Origin: Tannerella sp.
GTDB lineage: Bacteria; Bacteroidota; Bacteroidia; Bacteroidales; Tannerellaceae
Length of the DNA stretch: 12,574 nt
NCBI GenBank assembly: GCA_031259505.1
Contig: JAIRLL010000024.1
Span: 1-12,574, forward strand
Direction: 5' to 3'
In this document: positions 1 through 7,142 of the stretch, piece after piece
How the letters are laid out: each line of letters begins with the position of its first letter
Position numbering within the stretch: the stretch's first letter is position 1
The notes under the pieces: generated by a model
Told to the model about the DNA's origin: nothing
Database searches by the model: none
Seen by the model: the letters and a program-made list of their open reading frames with translations, nothing else
Made by a program: the position numbers and the translations under genes

Positions 1-1257
1 CTTTACGCTTTTCACCTTTACCGTGAAATTGATATCCGTCCCGTTCACGGTCGATTCGATGGCGATGCCCGTCTCGGACACGTTTCCTCTGTCTTTTTTC
101 GAACTGTTTATTGACTTGACGATTCTGTTGGGCGTGGTTGTGGCCGACAGGTATTCGACGTATTTGAGATTTATCTTTACCGAAGGAAAATAGTCGTCCG
201 AACTCAGCAGGTTGGCTACAGGCCCCATCGTGCCCGACAGTTCGCTGTCGCAATGCTTGCCGCCCATGTGGAGCGCAATCCGGTGCTCCGTTTCGGGCGA
301 TTTGTCGCTCTGCACTTTGCGGATGGCCGCTTCCATGCGCGGACAGTTCGGGCAAATGGTCGACGTGAAATCCATTATCACATGCTCCATGAGGAACGGA
401 CGGTCGACATACACGGCGTCGACCGCTACTTCGCCGGTCTTTTTTCCTCCGTAAACGGCATAAAACGTGTATGTACCGTAATTTTCCGTCGAAAACGCCG
501 GCGCGTCAAGCGCCGTTTCCATGCCCTCGTAGCGCTGGAAGATGGCAGCGTCGGACGTCACATCCTCGCCGTCGACCGTCACGGTGAATCGCACCTCTCC
601 GGAAGCGTCCGCCAGGACAGATGTCCTGTCCGCCGTCAGCAGATACTGCACTTCCGTGGCTTCAATCCGTATCCCGTTCGACTTCGTCCCCTCGTAAGTC
701 GCATAAAACGTATATGTCGAAGGCTCCTTCGCCGAGAAGGAAGCGCCGTTTAAAACGGAATCCTGCGCACCGGCCAGCGTAACGACCGCCGACGGGGTCA
801 CATCCGCTTCGTCGGCAACGACCGTAAACCGCACCACGTCCCGGTCATTGGCTTTGATCGTATCTCTGTCGGCTTTCAGCGCCACCACGACCGCCGCCGC
901 ATCGATACTGATTTCGTCCGACACCCTGCCTTTGTAGTTCGCATAAAAACTGTACGTCCCCGCCTCTCTGGTCGAGAAACTGTTTCCGCGGACAGTGTCC
1001 GTCGCATTCGCACCGTTCCGGCAGATGACAAGCGCCTCCGCGCCTGCGTCCTCGCCGTTGACCGTCACGGCAAATACCACCGCATCGATCCCGTTGGCTT
1101 TAAGAGCCGTCCTGTTTGCCGACAGTTTCACGACGGGCGGCGTCTCCGGCGGCTCGGTATTCGACTCGCCGCTGTCGTCCGAGCAACTCCACATACATAT
1201 GGCTGATAATAATATTGCACACAGCAGAAGCGTGACACCTTTTTCAATCTGTTTCAT
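1..1257 (-). CDS. Omp28-like surface lipoprotein with Ig-like repeats (3' end off window)
   Basis: Reading the minus strand from ATG at 1257 gives 419 uninterrupted codons running off the left edge, so the C-terminus is missing. Residues 1-25 look like a lipoprotein signal: K2 and K6, a hydrophobic stretch, then MWSC with Cys25. SDDSGE follows directly; an acidic SDD-type tail after the Cys is the known surface-export signal of Bacteroidetes lipoproteins. Three repeats of about 80 residues follow (about 44-121, 123-200, 204-281), each ending in a TYxFYAxYxG strand, which suggests Ig-like modules. From about 288 the sequence MDFTSTICPNCPRMEAAI matches the start of the Omp28/thioredoxin-like domain, with CPNC at 302-305. 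The family is known as outer-membrane-associated with unknown biochemical function; a redox or structural role is inference. It has its own promoter, divergent from proB. Confidence 0.85.
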   Translation of the reverse strand, partial: MKQIEKGVTLLLCAILLSAICMWSCSDDSGESNTEPPETPPVVKLSANRTALKANGIDAVVFAVTVNGEDAGAEALVICRNGANATDTVRGNSFSTREAGTYSFYANYKGRVSDEISIDAAAVVVALKADRDTIKANDRDVVRFTVVADEADVTPSAVVTLAGAQDSVLNGASFSAKEPSTYTFYATYEGTKSNGIRIEATEVQYLLTADRTSVLADASGEVRFTVTVDGEDVTSDAAIFQRYEGMETALDAPAFSTENYGTYTFYAVYGGKKTGEVAVDAVYVDRPFLMEHVIMDFTSTICPNCPRMEAAIRKVQSDKSPETEHRIALHMGGKHCDSELSGTMGPVANLLSSDDYFPSVKINLKYVEYLSATTTPNRIVKSINSSKKDRGNVSETGIAIESTVNGTDINFTVKVKSVK

Positions 1258-1288
1258 TTTCAAAATAAACTTTACGTGAATACGGGCG

Positions 1289-1296
1289 CAAAGATA
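1289..1296 (-). promoter_or_regulatory. Bacteroidetes -7 box for the Omp28-like gene
   Basis: TATCTTTG on the minus strand fits the Bacteroidetes TAnnTTTG -7 consensus exactly and lies 31 nt before the ATG at 1257. No clear TTTG -33 element is visible 19-21 nt upstream. Confidence 0.6.
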
Positions 1297-1336
1297 ATTA
1301 TTTATTCCCCGGGCAGGCATTATTCATTTTATTTAT

Positions 1337-1367
1337 TATGGATTTTTTGAATAAAAGCCTATCTTTG
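1337..1367 (+). promoter_or_regulatory. Promoter of proB
   Basis: The -7 box TATCTTTG (1360-1367) fits TAnnTTTG exactly. TATG at 1337-1340, 19 nt upstream, is an imperfect -33 element. The -7 box ends 23 nt before the proB ATG, so the leader is short and a riboswitch or attenuator is unlikely. It diverges from the promoter of the Omp28-like gene; the two -7 boxes are 63 nt apart. Confidence 0.6.
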
Positions 1368-1390
1368 CCGCCCGGTAAAGAATTAAGAAC

Positions 1391-2470
1391 ATGGCGAAGC
1401 CGTTAAAAAGGATTGCAGTCAAAGCGGGCAGCAATGTGCTGGCGCATAAGGACGGGACACTGGATTTGCAGCGCATGTCGGATCTGGTAGCTCAGATTGC
1501 GGCGCTGCACAGGTCAGGGATTGATGTCGTACTGATTTCGTCGGGCGCAGTCGCTTCGGGGCGCAGCAAGGTGAGGCCGGCGAAAAAGCTGGATGCCGTT
1601 TCGTCGCGTCAACTCTATTCGGCCGTGGGGCAGGCGATCCTGATAAACCACTATTCCACGTTTTTTCGCCGCCACCGCCTGATTTGTGGACAGGTGCTCA
1701 CATCGAAAGAGAATTTCGGCAGCCGCACGCACTATCTCAATCAGAAGAACTGCATGGAAGTGATGCTCGAAAACGGCGTCATACCCATTGTGAACGAGAA
1801 TGATACCGTCTCGGTGACAGAACTGATGTTTACCGACAACGACGAACTGTCCGGGCTTGTCGCCGCAATGATGAACATGGATGCACTGATCATACTGAGT
1901 AATGTAGACGGCATCTTCGACGGTGATCCTTCCCTGCCGGACAGCAAAGTAATCAGGCACATAAGTAAAAACGACGACCTGTCGTCGACTGTCCGCCCCG
2001 GCAGGTCGACGTTCGGACGGGGAGGAATGCTGACAAAATATCATCTCGCACGCAAAGTCGCCGACGAAGGCATTCCGGTCATCATCGCCAATGGCGCCCG
2101 CGAACACATCCTGCTCGACCTCATTGCCGGCCGCGACGTGATCTGTACCCGATTCCAGCCTTCAGACCGACCGTTCAGCAGCATCAAGAAATGGGTTGCC
2201 CATTCGGAAGGATTTGCCAAAGGCGAAGTGCATATCGACAGCGGAGCCGAAAAAGCGCTCTACGGCGAAAAGGCGACAAGCATCCTCTTCGTCGGAATCA
2301 GGCAGATCACGGGCAGCTTCAGAAAAGACGACATTGTGAAAATCATCAGCGAGCAGGGCATTCAACTGGGCGTCGGACGCGCAGGATACGACTGCGAAAA
2401 AGCCGCCTCGCTGATTGGTCGGCGCAACGCGCGCCCCATGATTCATTACGATTATCTGTATCTGGAGTGA
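1391..2470 (+). CDS. proB: Glutamate 5-kinase
   Basis: ProB phosphorylates L-glutamate with ATP to gamma-glutamyl phosphate, the first and normally proline-inhibited step of proline synthesis, in the cytosol. The 359 residues match the usual length of the two-domain enzyme. The amino-acid kinase fold shows the N-terminal lysine loop (K11, G13, S14), SSGAV at 51-54 region, NENDTV at 135-140, FTDNDELS at 147-154, SNVDG at 170-174 and the nucleotide-site motif FGRGGMLTK at 208-216, a slight variant of the usual GTGGM. Residues from about 275 form a PUA domain ([14 protein letters not shown], then [10 protein letters not shown]). The start sits just downstream of an exact promoter box. proA follows after 53 nt in the same direction, so the two are probably co-transcribed. 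Function is secure from motifs and context. Confidence 0.96.
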   Translation: MAKPLKRIAVKAGSNVLAHKDGTLDLQRMSDLVAQIAALHRSGIDVVLISSGAVASGRSKVRPAKKLDAVSSRQLYSAVGQAILINHYSTFFRRHRLICGQVLTSKENFGSRTHYLNQKNCMEVMLENGVIPIVNENDTVSVTELMFTDNDELSGLVAAMMNMDALIILSNVDGIFDGDPSLPDSKVIRHISKNDDLSSTVRPGRSTFGRGGMLTKYHLARKVADEGIPVIIANGAREHILLDLIAGRDVICTRFQPSDRPFSSIKKWVAHSEGFAKGEVHIDSGAEKALYGEKATSILFVGIRQITGSFRKDDIVKIISEQGIQLGVGRAGYDCEKAASLIGRRNARPMIHYDYLYLE

Positions 2471-2487
2471 AGCATATATATAATATT

Positions 2488-2513
2488 AATGTAGGGGCAA
2501 AAAAAATTTGCCC
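2488..2513 (+). repeat. Stem-loop repeat between proB and proA
   Basis: The stretch opens with AATGTAGGGGCA. GGGCAAA (2495-2501) pairs perfectly with TTTGCCC (2507-2513) around a loop of five A. The same 12-nt head begins a second stem-loop on the minus strand at 5308-5283. No T-run follows the 3' arm, so this is not a typical terminator. It ends 10 nt before the proA start and could affect mRNA stability or proA translation. It reads as a small dispersed palindromic repeat; copy number in the genome cannot be judged here. Confidence 0.55.
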
Positions 2514-2523
2514 ACCAGAAAAA

Positions 2524-3780
2524 ATGTATAAGATGAACAGTAAAGAACAAATCCGGCAGGCCGTTGCCGCATCCGTCGACCTGCGCGGATGCAGCGATGC
2601 GACGGTCAGCCGCGTACTGACGGATACGGCTGATACGCTGCTTGCCCGGCAAACGGAAGTACTGCAAGCCAACCTCCGCGATCTGGAGCGGATGAAGCCG
2701 GACGACCCGAAGTACGACCGGCTAAAACTCACCGCAGAACGCCTCCAGGGAATGGCTGCCGACATGAAACAGGTAGCCGCACTCCCGTCTCCGCTGGGAA
2801 AAATCCTCTCCGAAAGCAGGCGACCCAACGGGATGCTGATCCGGAAAATCACCGTCCCCTTCGGCGTGACAGGCGTCATATACGAAGCGCGCCCGAACGT
2901 GACGTTCGACGTGTTTTCCCTGTGTTTCAAATCGGGAAACGCCTGCATCCTCAAAGGCGGTTCGGACGCAGACTGTTCGAACCGCGCACTGGCCGGCATT
3001 ATCCGCGAAACGCTGGAAAAGCACGCTGTCAACCCGCAGGCGTGCATCCTGCTGCCGCCCGGACGCGAAGCGACGGCCGCGCTCCTGAAGGCTGTCGGAA
3101 GCGTCGACCTGGTGATTCCGCGCGGCAGCAGCGCGCTGATTCGGTACGTACGCGAGCAGGCGCTCGTCCCGGTGATTGAAACCGGCGCAGGAATATGCCA
3201 TACGTATTTCGACCGCGACGGCGACATAGAAAAGGGACGCGCCATCGTGCACAACGCCAAAACGCGCCGCGTAAGCGTCTGCAATGCGCTTGACTGCCTG
3301 ATTATCCATCAGGAACGGCTGGACGATTTGCCCTGCATCTGCAGCCGCCTGGCCGACAGCCGCGTCGTCGTCTACGCCGACAGCCCGGCGCTGGAAGCGC
3401 TGTCCGGACACTATCCGCCCTCGCTCCTGCAGCCGGCTGTCCCCGAAAGCTACGGCACGGAATTTCTGGACTTCAAGATGAGCATCCGCACCGTGCCGTC
3501 TCTGGACAGGGCGATTGAACATATCGCCGCATACGGCTCGAAGCACAGCGAAAGCATCATCAGCGAATCGCCCGAAGCCATTCGCCTCTTCGAACTGAAG
3601 GTAGATGCCGCCTGCGTGTATGCCAACGTCTCGACGGCGTTTACCGACGGCGCGCAGTTCGGATTCGGCGCGGAAATAGGCATCAGCACGCAGAAGCTGC
3701 ACGCCCGCGGCCCGATGGCGCTGCCCGAACTCACTACATATAAATACATCATCGAAGGCGACGGACAGACAAGAAACTGA
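2524..3780 (+). CDS. proA: Gamma-glutamyl phosphate reductase
   Basis: ProA reduces gamma-glutamyl phosphate with NADPH to glutamate 5-semialdehyde, the second step of proline synthesis, and normally acts with ProB. From ATG 2524 it is 418 residues, close to the family norm. The frame is open back to 2191, but that part overlaps proB in another frame and has no ProA similarity. A second in-frame ATG at 2533 would drop three residues and is nearly as plausible. Numbered from 2533, the aldehyde-dehydrogenase-like fold shows the family motif [10 protein letters not shown] (117-126), the PRGSSALI loop (196-203), the catalytic Cys250 in [10 protein letters not shown], and the C-terminal signature [17 protein letters not shown] (357-373), ending in [17 protein letters not shown]. 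The signature reads NVSTAF where NASTRF is usual. argF' follows after 32 nt. Confidence 0.95.
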   Translation: MYKMNSKEQIRQAVAASVDLRGCSDATVSRVLTDTADTLLARQTEVLQANLRDLERMKPDDPKYDRLKLTAERLQGMAADMKQVAALPSPLGKILSESRRPNGMLIRKITVPFGVTGVIYEARPNVTFDVFSLCFKSGNACILKGGSDADCSNRALAGIIRETLEKHAVNPQACILLPPGREATAALLKAVGSVDLVIPRGSSALIRYVREQALVPVIETGAGICHTYFDRDGDIEKGRAIVHNAKTRRVSVCNALDCLIIHQERLDDLPCICSRLADSRVVVYADSPALEALSGHYPPSLLQPAVPESYGTEFLDFKMSIRTVPSLDRAIEHIAAYGSKHSESIISESPEAIRLFELKVDAACVYANVSTAFTDGAQFGFGAEIGISTQKLHARGPMALPELTTYKYIIEGDGQTRN

Positions 3781-3812
3781 TTTGAAACAATAACTTTAAA
3801 AGAATAAATGAT

Positions 3813-4769
3813 ATGAGACATTTTACCTGCGTACATGATATTGGAGACTTGAAACAGGCCGTACACTACGCGCTGGAAATCAAAAAAGACCGTTTCCGCC
3901 ACACCGAGCTTGGAAAGAACAGAACCCTGCTGATGATATTCTTCAACTCAAGCCTGCGTACGCGCCTGAGCACGCAGAAGGCAGCCATGAATCTGGGGAT
4001 GAACGTCATCGTGCTGGATGTGAACCAGGGCGCATGGAAACTCGAAACCGAACGGGGCGTCGTCATGGATGGCGACAAGCCCGAACATCTGCTCGAGGCC
4101 ATTCCCGTGACGGGATGCTATTGCGACATCATCGGCGTGCGTTCGTTTGCCCGTTTCGAAAGCAGAGAAGACGATTACGGCGAGAAAATACTGAACCAGT
4201 TCATCCGCCATTCCGGCAGGCCGGTTTTCAGCATGGAAGCCGCCACCCGTCACCCGCTGCAAAGCTACGCCGACCTGATTACGATCGAAGAATACAAACG
4301 TACGGAACGCCCGAAAGTGGTCATGACGTGGGCGCCCCATCCGCGCGCCCTCCCGCAGGCCGTGCCCAACAGTTTCGCCGAATGGATCGGCGCCGCCGGA
4401 TACGAACTGGTGATTACCCATCCCGAAGGTTATGAACTGGATGCAGCTTTTGTGGGGAATGCCCGCGTGGAATACGATCAGCGCAAGGCTTTCGAAGGCG
4501 CCGACTTCGTGTATGCAAAGAACTGGGCGGCGTATTCGGGCACGAATTACGGCAAGGTGCTCGGCGCCGACCGCGCGTGGACGGTAGACGCCGAAAAGAT
4601 GGCGCTCACCCGCGACGCATGGTTCATGCACTGCCTGCCCGTGCGTCGCAACATGATTGTCACCGACGAAGTGATCGAAAGCCCGCAAAGCATCGTCATC
4701 CCCGAAGCTGCCAATCGCGAAATCGCAGCGCAGGCTGTCCTGAAAAAGATTCTTGAAGGGTTGAACTGA
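3813..4769 (+). CDS. argF': N-succinylornithine carbamoyltransferase
   Basis: This transcarbamylase transfers a carbamoyl group from carbamoyl phosphate to an N-acylated ornithine in arginine synthesis. The 318 residues closely resemble, from memory, the Bacteroides fragilis enzyme, which uses N-succinylornithine rather than free ornithine. The carbamoyl-phosphate loop is FFNSSLRTR (43-51) in place of the STRTR of ordinary OTCase. Other conserved blocks are ATRHPLQSYADL, the proline-rich loop WAPHPRALPQAVPNSFAEW, and HCLPVRRN with HCLP at 273-276. Pro90 lies in MDGDKPEHLLE; at this place the B. fragilis succinylornithine enzyme has Pro and the Xanthomonas acetylornithine enzyme has Glu, so succinyl specificity is predicted. 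An ATG at 3808 is out of frame and stops at once. The gene ends the proB-proA run, 39 nt from a convergent gene; no stem-loop terminator is evident. Confidence 0.93.
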   Translation: MRHFTCVHDIGDLKQAVHYALEIKKDRFRHTELGKNRTLLMIFFNSSLRTRLSTQKAAMNLGMNVIVLDVNQGAWKLETERGVVMDGDKPEHLLEAIPVTGCYCDIIGVRSFARFESREDDYGEKILNQFIRHSGRPVFSMEAATRHPLQSYADLITIEEYKRTERPKVVMTWAPHPRALPQAVPNSFAEWIGAAGYELVITHPEGYELDAAFVGNARVEYDQRKAFEGADFVYAKNWAAYSGTNYGKVLGADRAWTVDAEKMALTRDAWFMHCLPVRRNMIVTDEVIESPQSIVIPEAANREIAAQAVLKKILEGLN

Positions 4770-4808
4770 TTCAGGATTCGGGGGATTCGGAGACGGACGG
4801 CGGCGCGG

Positions 4809-5123
4809 TCAGGCTTCGCCGGGAATGCCGCCGATGGGAGGAATCAGACTGCCGTCGAAAGAAGCGGTCTTGCCGTTGCGTACCAGCTCGTCGAATTTGC
4901 GGATATTGTCCTGCAGAGCCAGGAGCAGGCGTTTGGCATTATCGGGCGTCAGGATGACGCGACTTTTCACCCGCGCTTTCGGCACGCCCGGCACAATGCG
5001 GATGAAGTCGATAATAAATTCGGAACTGGAATGGGCGATGATGGCCAGATTTGCATACGTGCCCTGCGCCACGTCTTCAGACAGTTCTATCTGAATCTCA
5101 TTATTCTTCGGATTATTTTCCAT
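4809..5123 (-). CDS. DUF3467 family protein
   Basis: A 104-residue acidic, soluble protein with no signal peptide or membrane segment. The core fits DUF3467: IELSEDVAQGTYANLAII, then HSSSEFIIDFIRIVPGVP (about 32-49), KARVKSRVILTPDNAKRLLLAL and a basic helix ending NIRKFDELV. The tail after about residue 85 is rich in Gly and Pro. The family is widespread in Bacteroidetes and has no established biochemical role that I know of. The gene has an exact -7 box 26 nt upstream of its ATG, is transcribed alone, and converges on argF'. Its position in a proline/arginine cluster may be coincidence. Identification as DUF3467 is confident; function is unknown. Confidence 0.9.
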   Translation of the reverse strand: MENNPKNNEIQIELSEDVAQGTYANLAIIAHSSSEFIIDFIRIVPGVPKARVKSRVILTPDNAKRLLLALQDNIRKFDELVRNGKTASFDGSLIPPIGGIPGEA

Positions 5124-5149
5124 AAGAGTCTGCTATTTTTATTTTCGGA

Positions 5150-5157
5150 CAAAGATA
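5150..5157 (-). promoter_or_regulatory. -7 box for the DUF3467 gene
   Basis: TATCTTTG on the minus strand matches TAnnTTTG exactly and ends 26 nt before the ATG at 5123. The expected -33 TTTG is not evident. The intergenic patchwork of repeats begins about 50 nt further upstream. Confidence 0.6.
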
Positions 5158-5205
5158 TGGAATATACTGTACCTGGCATGATTCTGTTATATTTTTTTTT
5201 AGATT

Positions 5206-5237
5206 GCTTCGTTCCTTTGCCTTGCTTGAAACGAAGC
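5206..5237. repeat. Inverted repeat, 8-bp stem
   Basis: GCTTCGTT (5206-5213) is exactly complementary to AACGAAGC (5230-5237) across a 16-nt loop. A run of nine T (5192-5200) lies before the 5' arm rather than after the 3' arm, so it is not a standard terminator in either direction. It opens the repeat-rich part of the spacer before proC. Confidence 0.5.
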
Positions 5238-5238
5238 T

Positions 5239-5279
5239 GGGGGGGGGACATTGGGGACATCGGGTACGGTGGGGACGGA
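5239..5279. repeat. Nine-G run plus imperfect 9-bp tandem repeat
   Basis: A homopolymer of nine G (5239-5247) runs into four successive 9-bp units: GGGGACATT (5244-5252), GGGGACATC (5253-5261), GGGTACGGT (5262-5270) and GGGGACGGA (5271-5279). The third and fourth units are degenerate. The plus strand is strongly G-rich and could form G-G structures. The unit length is a multiple of three, which only creates the appearance of a repetitive ORF on the other strand. Confidence 0.65.
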
Positions 5280-5282
5280 AGA

Positions 5283-5308
5283 GGGCGTATGTGATATGCC
5301 CCTACATT
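5283..5308 (-). repeat. Stem-loop repeat, second copy of the AATGTAGGGGCA head
   Basis: GGGCGTAT (5283-5290) pairs with ATATGCCC (5294-5301) around the 3-nt loop GTG, with one G-T pair. Read on the minus strand the element starts AATGTAGGGGCA, identical to the head of the stem-loop between proB and proA (2488-2499), but the inner part of the stem differs while still pairing. Conservation of pairing with changed sequence suggests a selected or mobile palindromic element rather than chance. Confidence 0.55.
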
Positions 5309-5309
5309 T

Positions 5310-5340
5310 GTGTGATTCGTGTAATTCGTGTAATTCGTGG
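5310..5340. repeat. 9-bp tandem repeat GTGTAATTC
   Basis: Three units in tandem: GTGTGATTC (5310-5318), GTGTAATTC (5319-5327), GTGTAATTC (5328-5336), then a broken GTGG. It differs in sequence from the GGGGACATn array 30 nt away but has the same 9-bp period. There are no spacers, so it is not a CRISPR array. Confidence 0.7.
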
Positions 5341-5423
5341 ACAACTTTAACAGAAAATATTTTGCAGTTTCCCCATTTGCCATTTACTTTGCGACCATAT
5401 CACGCCGTATGAAATATTTCGTG

Positions 5424-5431
5424 TATATTTG
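5424..5431 (+). promoter_or_regulatory. -7 box for proC
   Basis: TATATTTG matches TAnnTTTG and ends 24 nt before the proC ATG. No good TTTG -33 element lies 19-21 nt upstream. It indicates that proC is transcribed separately from proB-proA-argF'. Confidence 0.55.
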
Positions 5432-5455
5432 TCCCGAATTTAAAAAAAGCAACGT

Positions 5456-6253
5456 ATGAAACTAACGATTATCGGCGCAGGAAACATGGGAAGCGCCATT
5501 GTACGCGGTCTGGTGAAAGGCACGCTGATAAAGCCTTTCGACATTACCTGTTCCGACACGTCGACCGAGGCGCTCGCCGGGGTGCGCAATATTCACGCGG
5601 CAATACGTACGGTCACCGACAACAGGGCGGCTGCCGACAGCGCCGATATTGTGCTTCTCGCCGTAAAGCCGTGGCTGCTCGAAAAGGTGATATACGAAAT
5701 CAAACTGTCGCTGGACTACGAGCGTCAAATCATCATTTCCATCGCAGGCGGCGTTACATTTGCCCAGTTGGACAAGTATCTGGACAGCCACAAAGGCGTG
5801 GAGCCCGCGCTTTTCCGCCTGATACCCAATACGGCCGTCGCGGTGCAGAACAGCATGACTTTCATTGCATCGCAAAACGCAACCCCGGCGCAGACCGATA
5901 CGGTTACAGGCATTTTCGACGAACTGGGCGCGACGATGGCCGTCGACGAACGGCTGATGGCCGCCGGCACATCGCTGGCCTCGTGCGGCATAGCCTATGC
6001 CTTCCGCTACATCCGTGCGGCGATGGAAGGCGGTGTCGAACTCGGCTTCTATCCTTCTCAGGCAAGAGACGTCGTGCTGCAGACACTCAAAGGCGCCGTC
6101 GCCCTGATGGAAGCCAACGGCAATCATCCCGAAGAGGAAATAGACCGGGTGACAACGCCCGGCGGACTTACGATCAAAGGACTGAATGAAATGGAGAATG
6201 CCGGTTTCACTTCCGCCGTGATACGCGGACTGAAGGCGAGCAGAGACGTGTAG
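5456..6253 (+). CDS. proC: Pyrroline-5-carboxylate reductase
   Basis: ProC reduces 1-pyrroline-5-carboxylate, formed spontaneously from the ProA product, to L-proline using NAD(P)H. It is the final step of the pathway. The 265 residues match the family length. The N-terminal Rossmann motif is GAGNMG (7-12), followed by AVKPW (69-73), SIAGG (95-99) and the RLIPN motif (121-125). The C-terminal dimerisation domain carries the family signature TTPGGLTIKGLNEME (233-247). The start is the first ATG after an exact -7 box. The preceding 332-nt spacer separates it from the DUF3467 gene, and a convergent membrane-protein gene ends 36 nt downstream. With ProB and ProA it completes glutamate-to-proline synthesis within this window. 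Confidence 0.95.
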   Translation: MKLTIIGAGNMGSAIVRGLVKGTLIKPFDITCSDTSTEALAGVRNIHAAIRTVTDNRAAADSADIVLLAVKPWLLEKVIYEIKLSLDYERQIIISIAGGVTFAQLDKYLDSHKGVEPALFRLIPNTAVAVQNSMTFIASQNATPAQTDTVTGIFDELGATMAVDERLMAAGTSLASCGIAYAFRYIRAAMEGGVELGFYPSQARDVVLQTLKGAVALMEANGNHPEEEIDRVTTPGGLTIKGLNEMENAGFTSAVIRGLKASRDV

Positions 6254-6289
6254 GAACTGTCCTGTCGTGCCGCACTTCCGGCTGTTCCG

Positions 6290-6622
6290 TCACTCCGCCG
6301 CCGCCACCGCATATCCGACTATTCCCGTGCAGCACACTATCCCCAGCCACATCGAGACCGCCGCCGCCGACGGCCATTCCTGCCGGCTCAGCGATTCGAC
6401 AATCCCCAGAATATTGTCTGCAATCGACTCAAAGCCCAGAATAGTAAACACAAGCATGATTCCCGCCATGGCGCAGATGCACATCACTATCTGCGGCATG
6501 TACGACGGGCGCGGCGGCAATGCGTCACGCAGACGGCGCGAAAAACCGTCGTCCGCAATCTCGTGCCGGCACATCTCGAATATCCGTTTCAAATCACTGT
6601 CATTTATTTCCATATCCTTCAT
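6290..6622 (-). CDS. DUF5056-like small membrane protein
   Basis: A 110-residue protein with a soluble N-terminus containing EIADDGFSRRLRDALPP (21-37), then two hydrophobic helices at about 43-63 and 88-107. The GFSRRL element followed by membrane helices resembles Bacteroidetes proteins labelled DUF5056, which often lie next to ECF sigma factor genes. A membrane-bound anti-sigma or sensor role is inference from position and topology; no zinc-binding anti-sigma motif (HxxxCxxC) is present. Its ATG lies inside the 3' end of the sigma factor gene (23-nt overlap; 14 nt if the internal ATG at 6613 is used), so translation is probably coupled. It is the last gene of the operon. Confidence 0.75.
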   Translation of the reverse strand: MKDMEINDSDLKRIFEMCRHEIADDGFSRRLRDALPPRPSYMPQIVMCICAMAGIMLVFTILGFESIADNILGIVESLSRQEWPSAAAVSMWLGIVCCTGIVGYAVAAAE

Positions 6623-7142
6623 TTTTTAAATAAGCGCTCATTTTTGTCCGTCCGCGATGAAGATGCGACTTGACCGTTCCCGCCGGGCATCCCATGATGG
6701 CGGCTATCTTCTCGACCGGCTTGTCTTCCATGTAGAAGAGCAGAACGGCCGTACGCTCGACGGCGCTGAGTGTCGACAGCGCGCGGGCGAGGTCTATGCT
6801 CAGGTCGCTGCCCGAGACGCCCCCGTCGCTTACTGCCGCTTCTTCCGGCGCCTCGTCCGCGTTCGCCTCATCGCGCTTCATGCGGCAGTCGTCGTAAAAC
6901 ACATTGTACGCAATGCGGTAGAGCCACGTCGAAAACGCGGCTGCCGCCCGAAACGACCCGATGTGAAGCCATGCCTTGACAAACGTCTCCTGCGCCAGGT
7001 CCTTGCTCCGCTCCCTGTCGCCACCCGTCAGGTGATGGAAGAAACGCCGGACGGGCGACTGATATGCCTCCACCAGCCGCCCGAACGCATCCCTGTCGCC
7101 CAGCAGCGCCGCCTGCGAAACAAGCAATGTTTCATTTTTCAT
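6600..7142 (-). CDS. ECF-type RNA polymerase sigma factor
   Basis: A 180-residue sigma-70 family protein of group 4 size, which would direct core RNA polymerase to its own promoter class. Region 2 spans about 18-90 and includes DLAQETFVKAW (48-58) and FSTWLYRIAYNVFYDDCR (70-87). An acidic linker (about 91-113) leads to region 4 (about 115-170) with LSAVERTAVLLFYMEDKP and the helix-turn-helix IAAIMGCPAGTVKSHLHRGR. ATG at 7142 is preferred because it overlaps the end of the upstream gene by only 11 nt, a typical coupled arrangement. The longer frame to 7184 would add 14 residues unlike the family. The flanking genes in the operon both encode membrane proteins. Confidence 0.92.
   Translation of the reverse strand: MKNETLLVSQAALLGDRDAFGRLVEAYQSPVRRFFHHLTGGDRERSKDLAQETFVKAWLHIGSFRAAAAFSTWLYRIAYNVFYDDCRMKRDEANADEAPEEAAVSDGGVSGSDLSIDLARALSTLSAVERTAVLLFYMEDKPVEKIAAIMGCPAGTVKSHLHRGRTKMSAYLKNEGYGNK

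Noticed and set aside
253..753. 166-residue plus-strand ORF at the left edge
   Set aside because: The minus strand is open for all 419 codons from a lipoprotein signal into a CPNC domain, so this frame is a shadow.
2191..2523. N-terminal extension of the proA frame, giving a 529-residue ORF
   Set aside because: It overlaps proB in another frame, has an arginine-rich shadow composition, and has no similarity to ProA. The ProA family begins near 2524-2533.
2346..3284. 312-residue ORF on the minus strand opposite proA
   Set aside because: It is Ser/Arg-rich shadow sequence opposite conserved proA codons and also runs across the proB-proA gap.
5239..5340. Possible small CRISPR array
   Set aside because: The repeat units are 9 bp with no spacers, the two arrays differ in sequence, and no cas gene is present.
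5087..5383. 98-residue minus-strand ORF with repeated TNYTN and PMSP peptides
   Set aside because: The peptide repeats simply reflect the two 9-bp DNA arrays, whose period is a multiple of three. The frame also overlaps the DUF3467 start and promoter.
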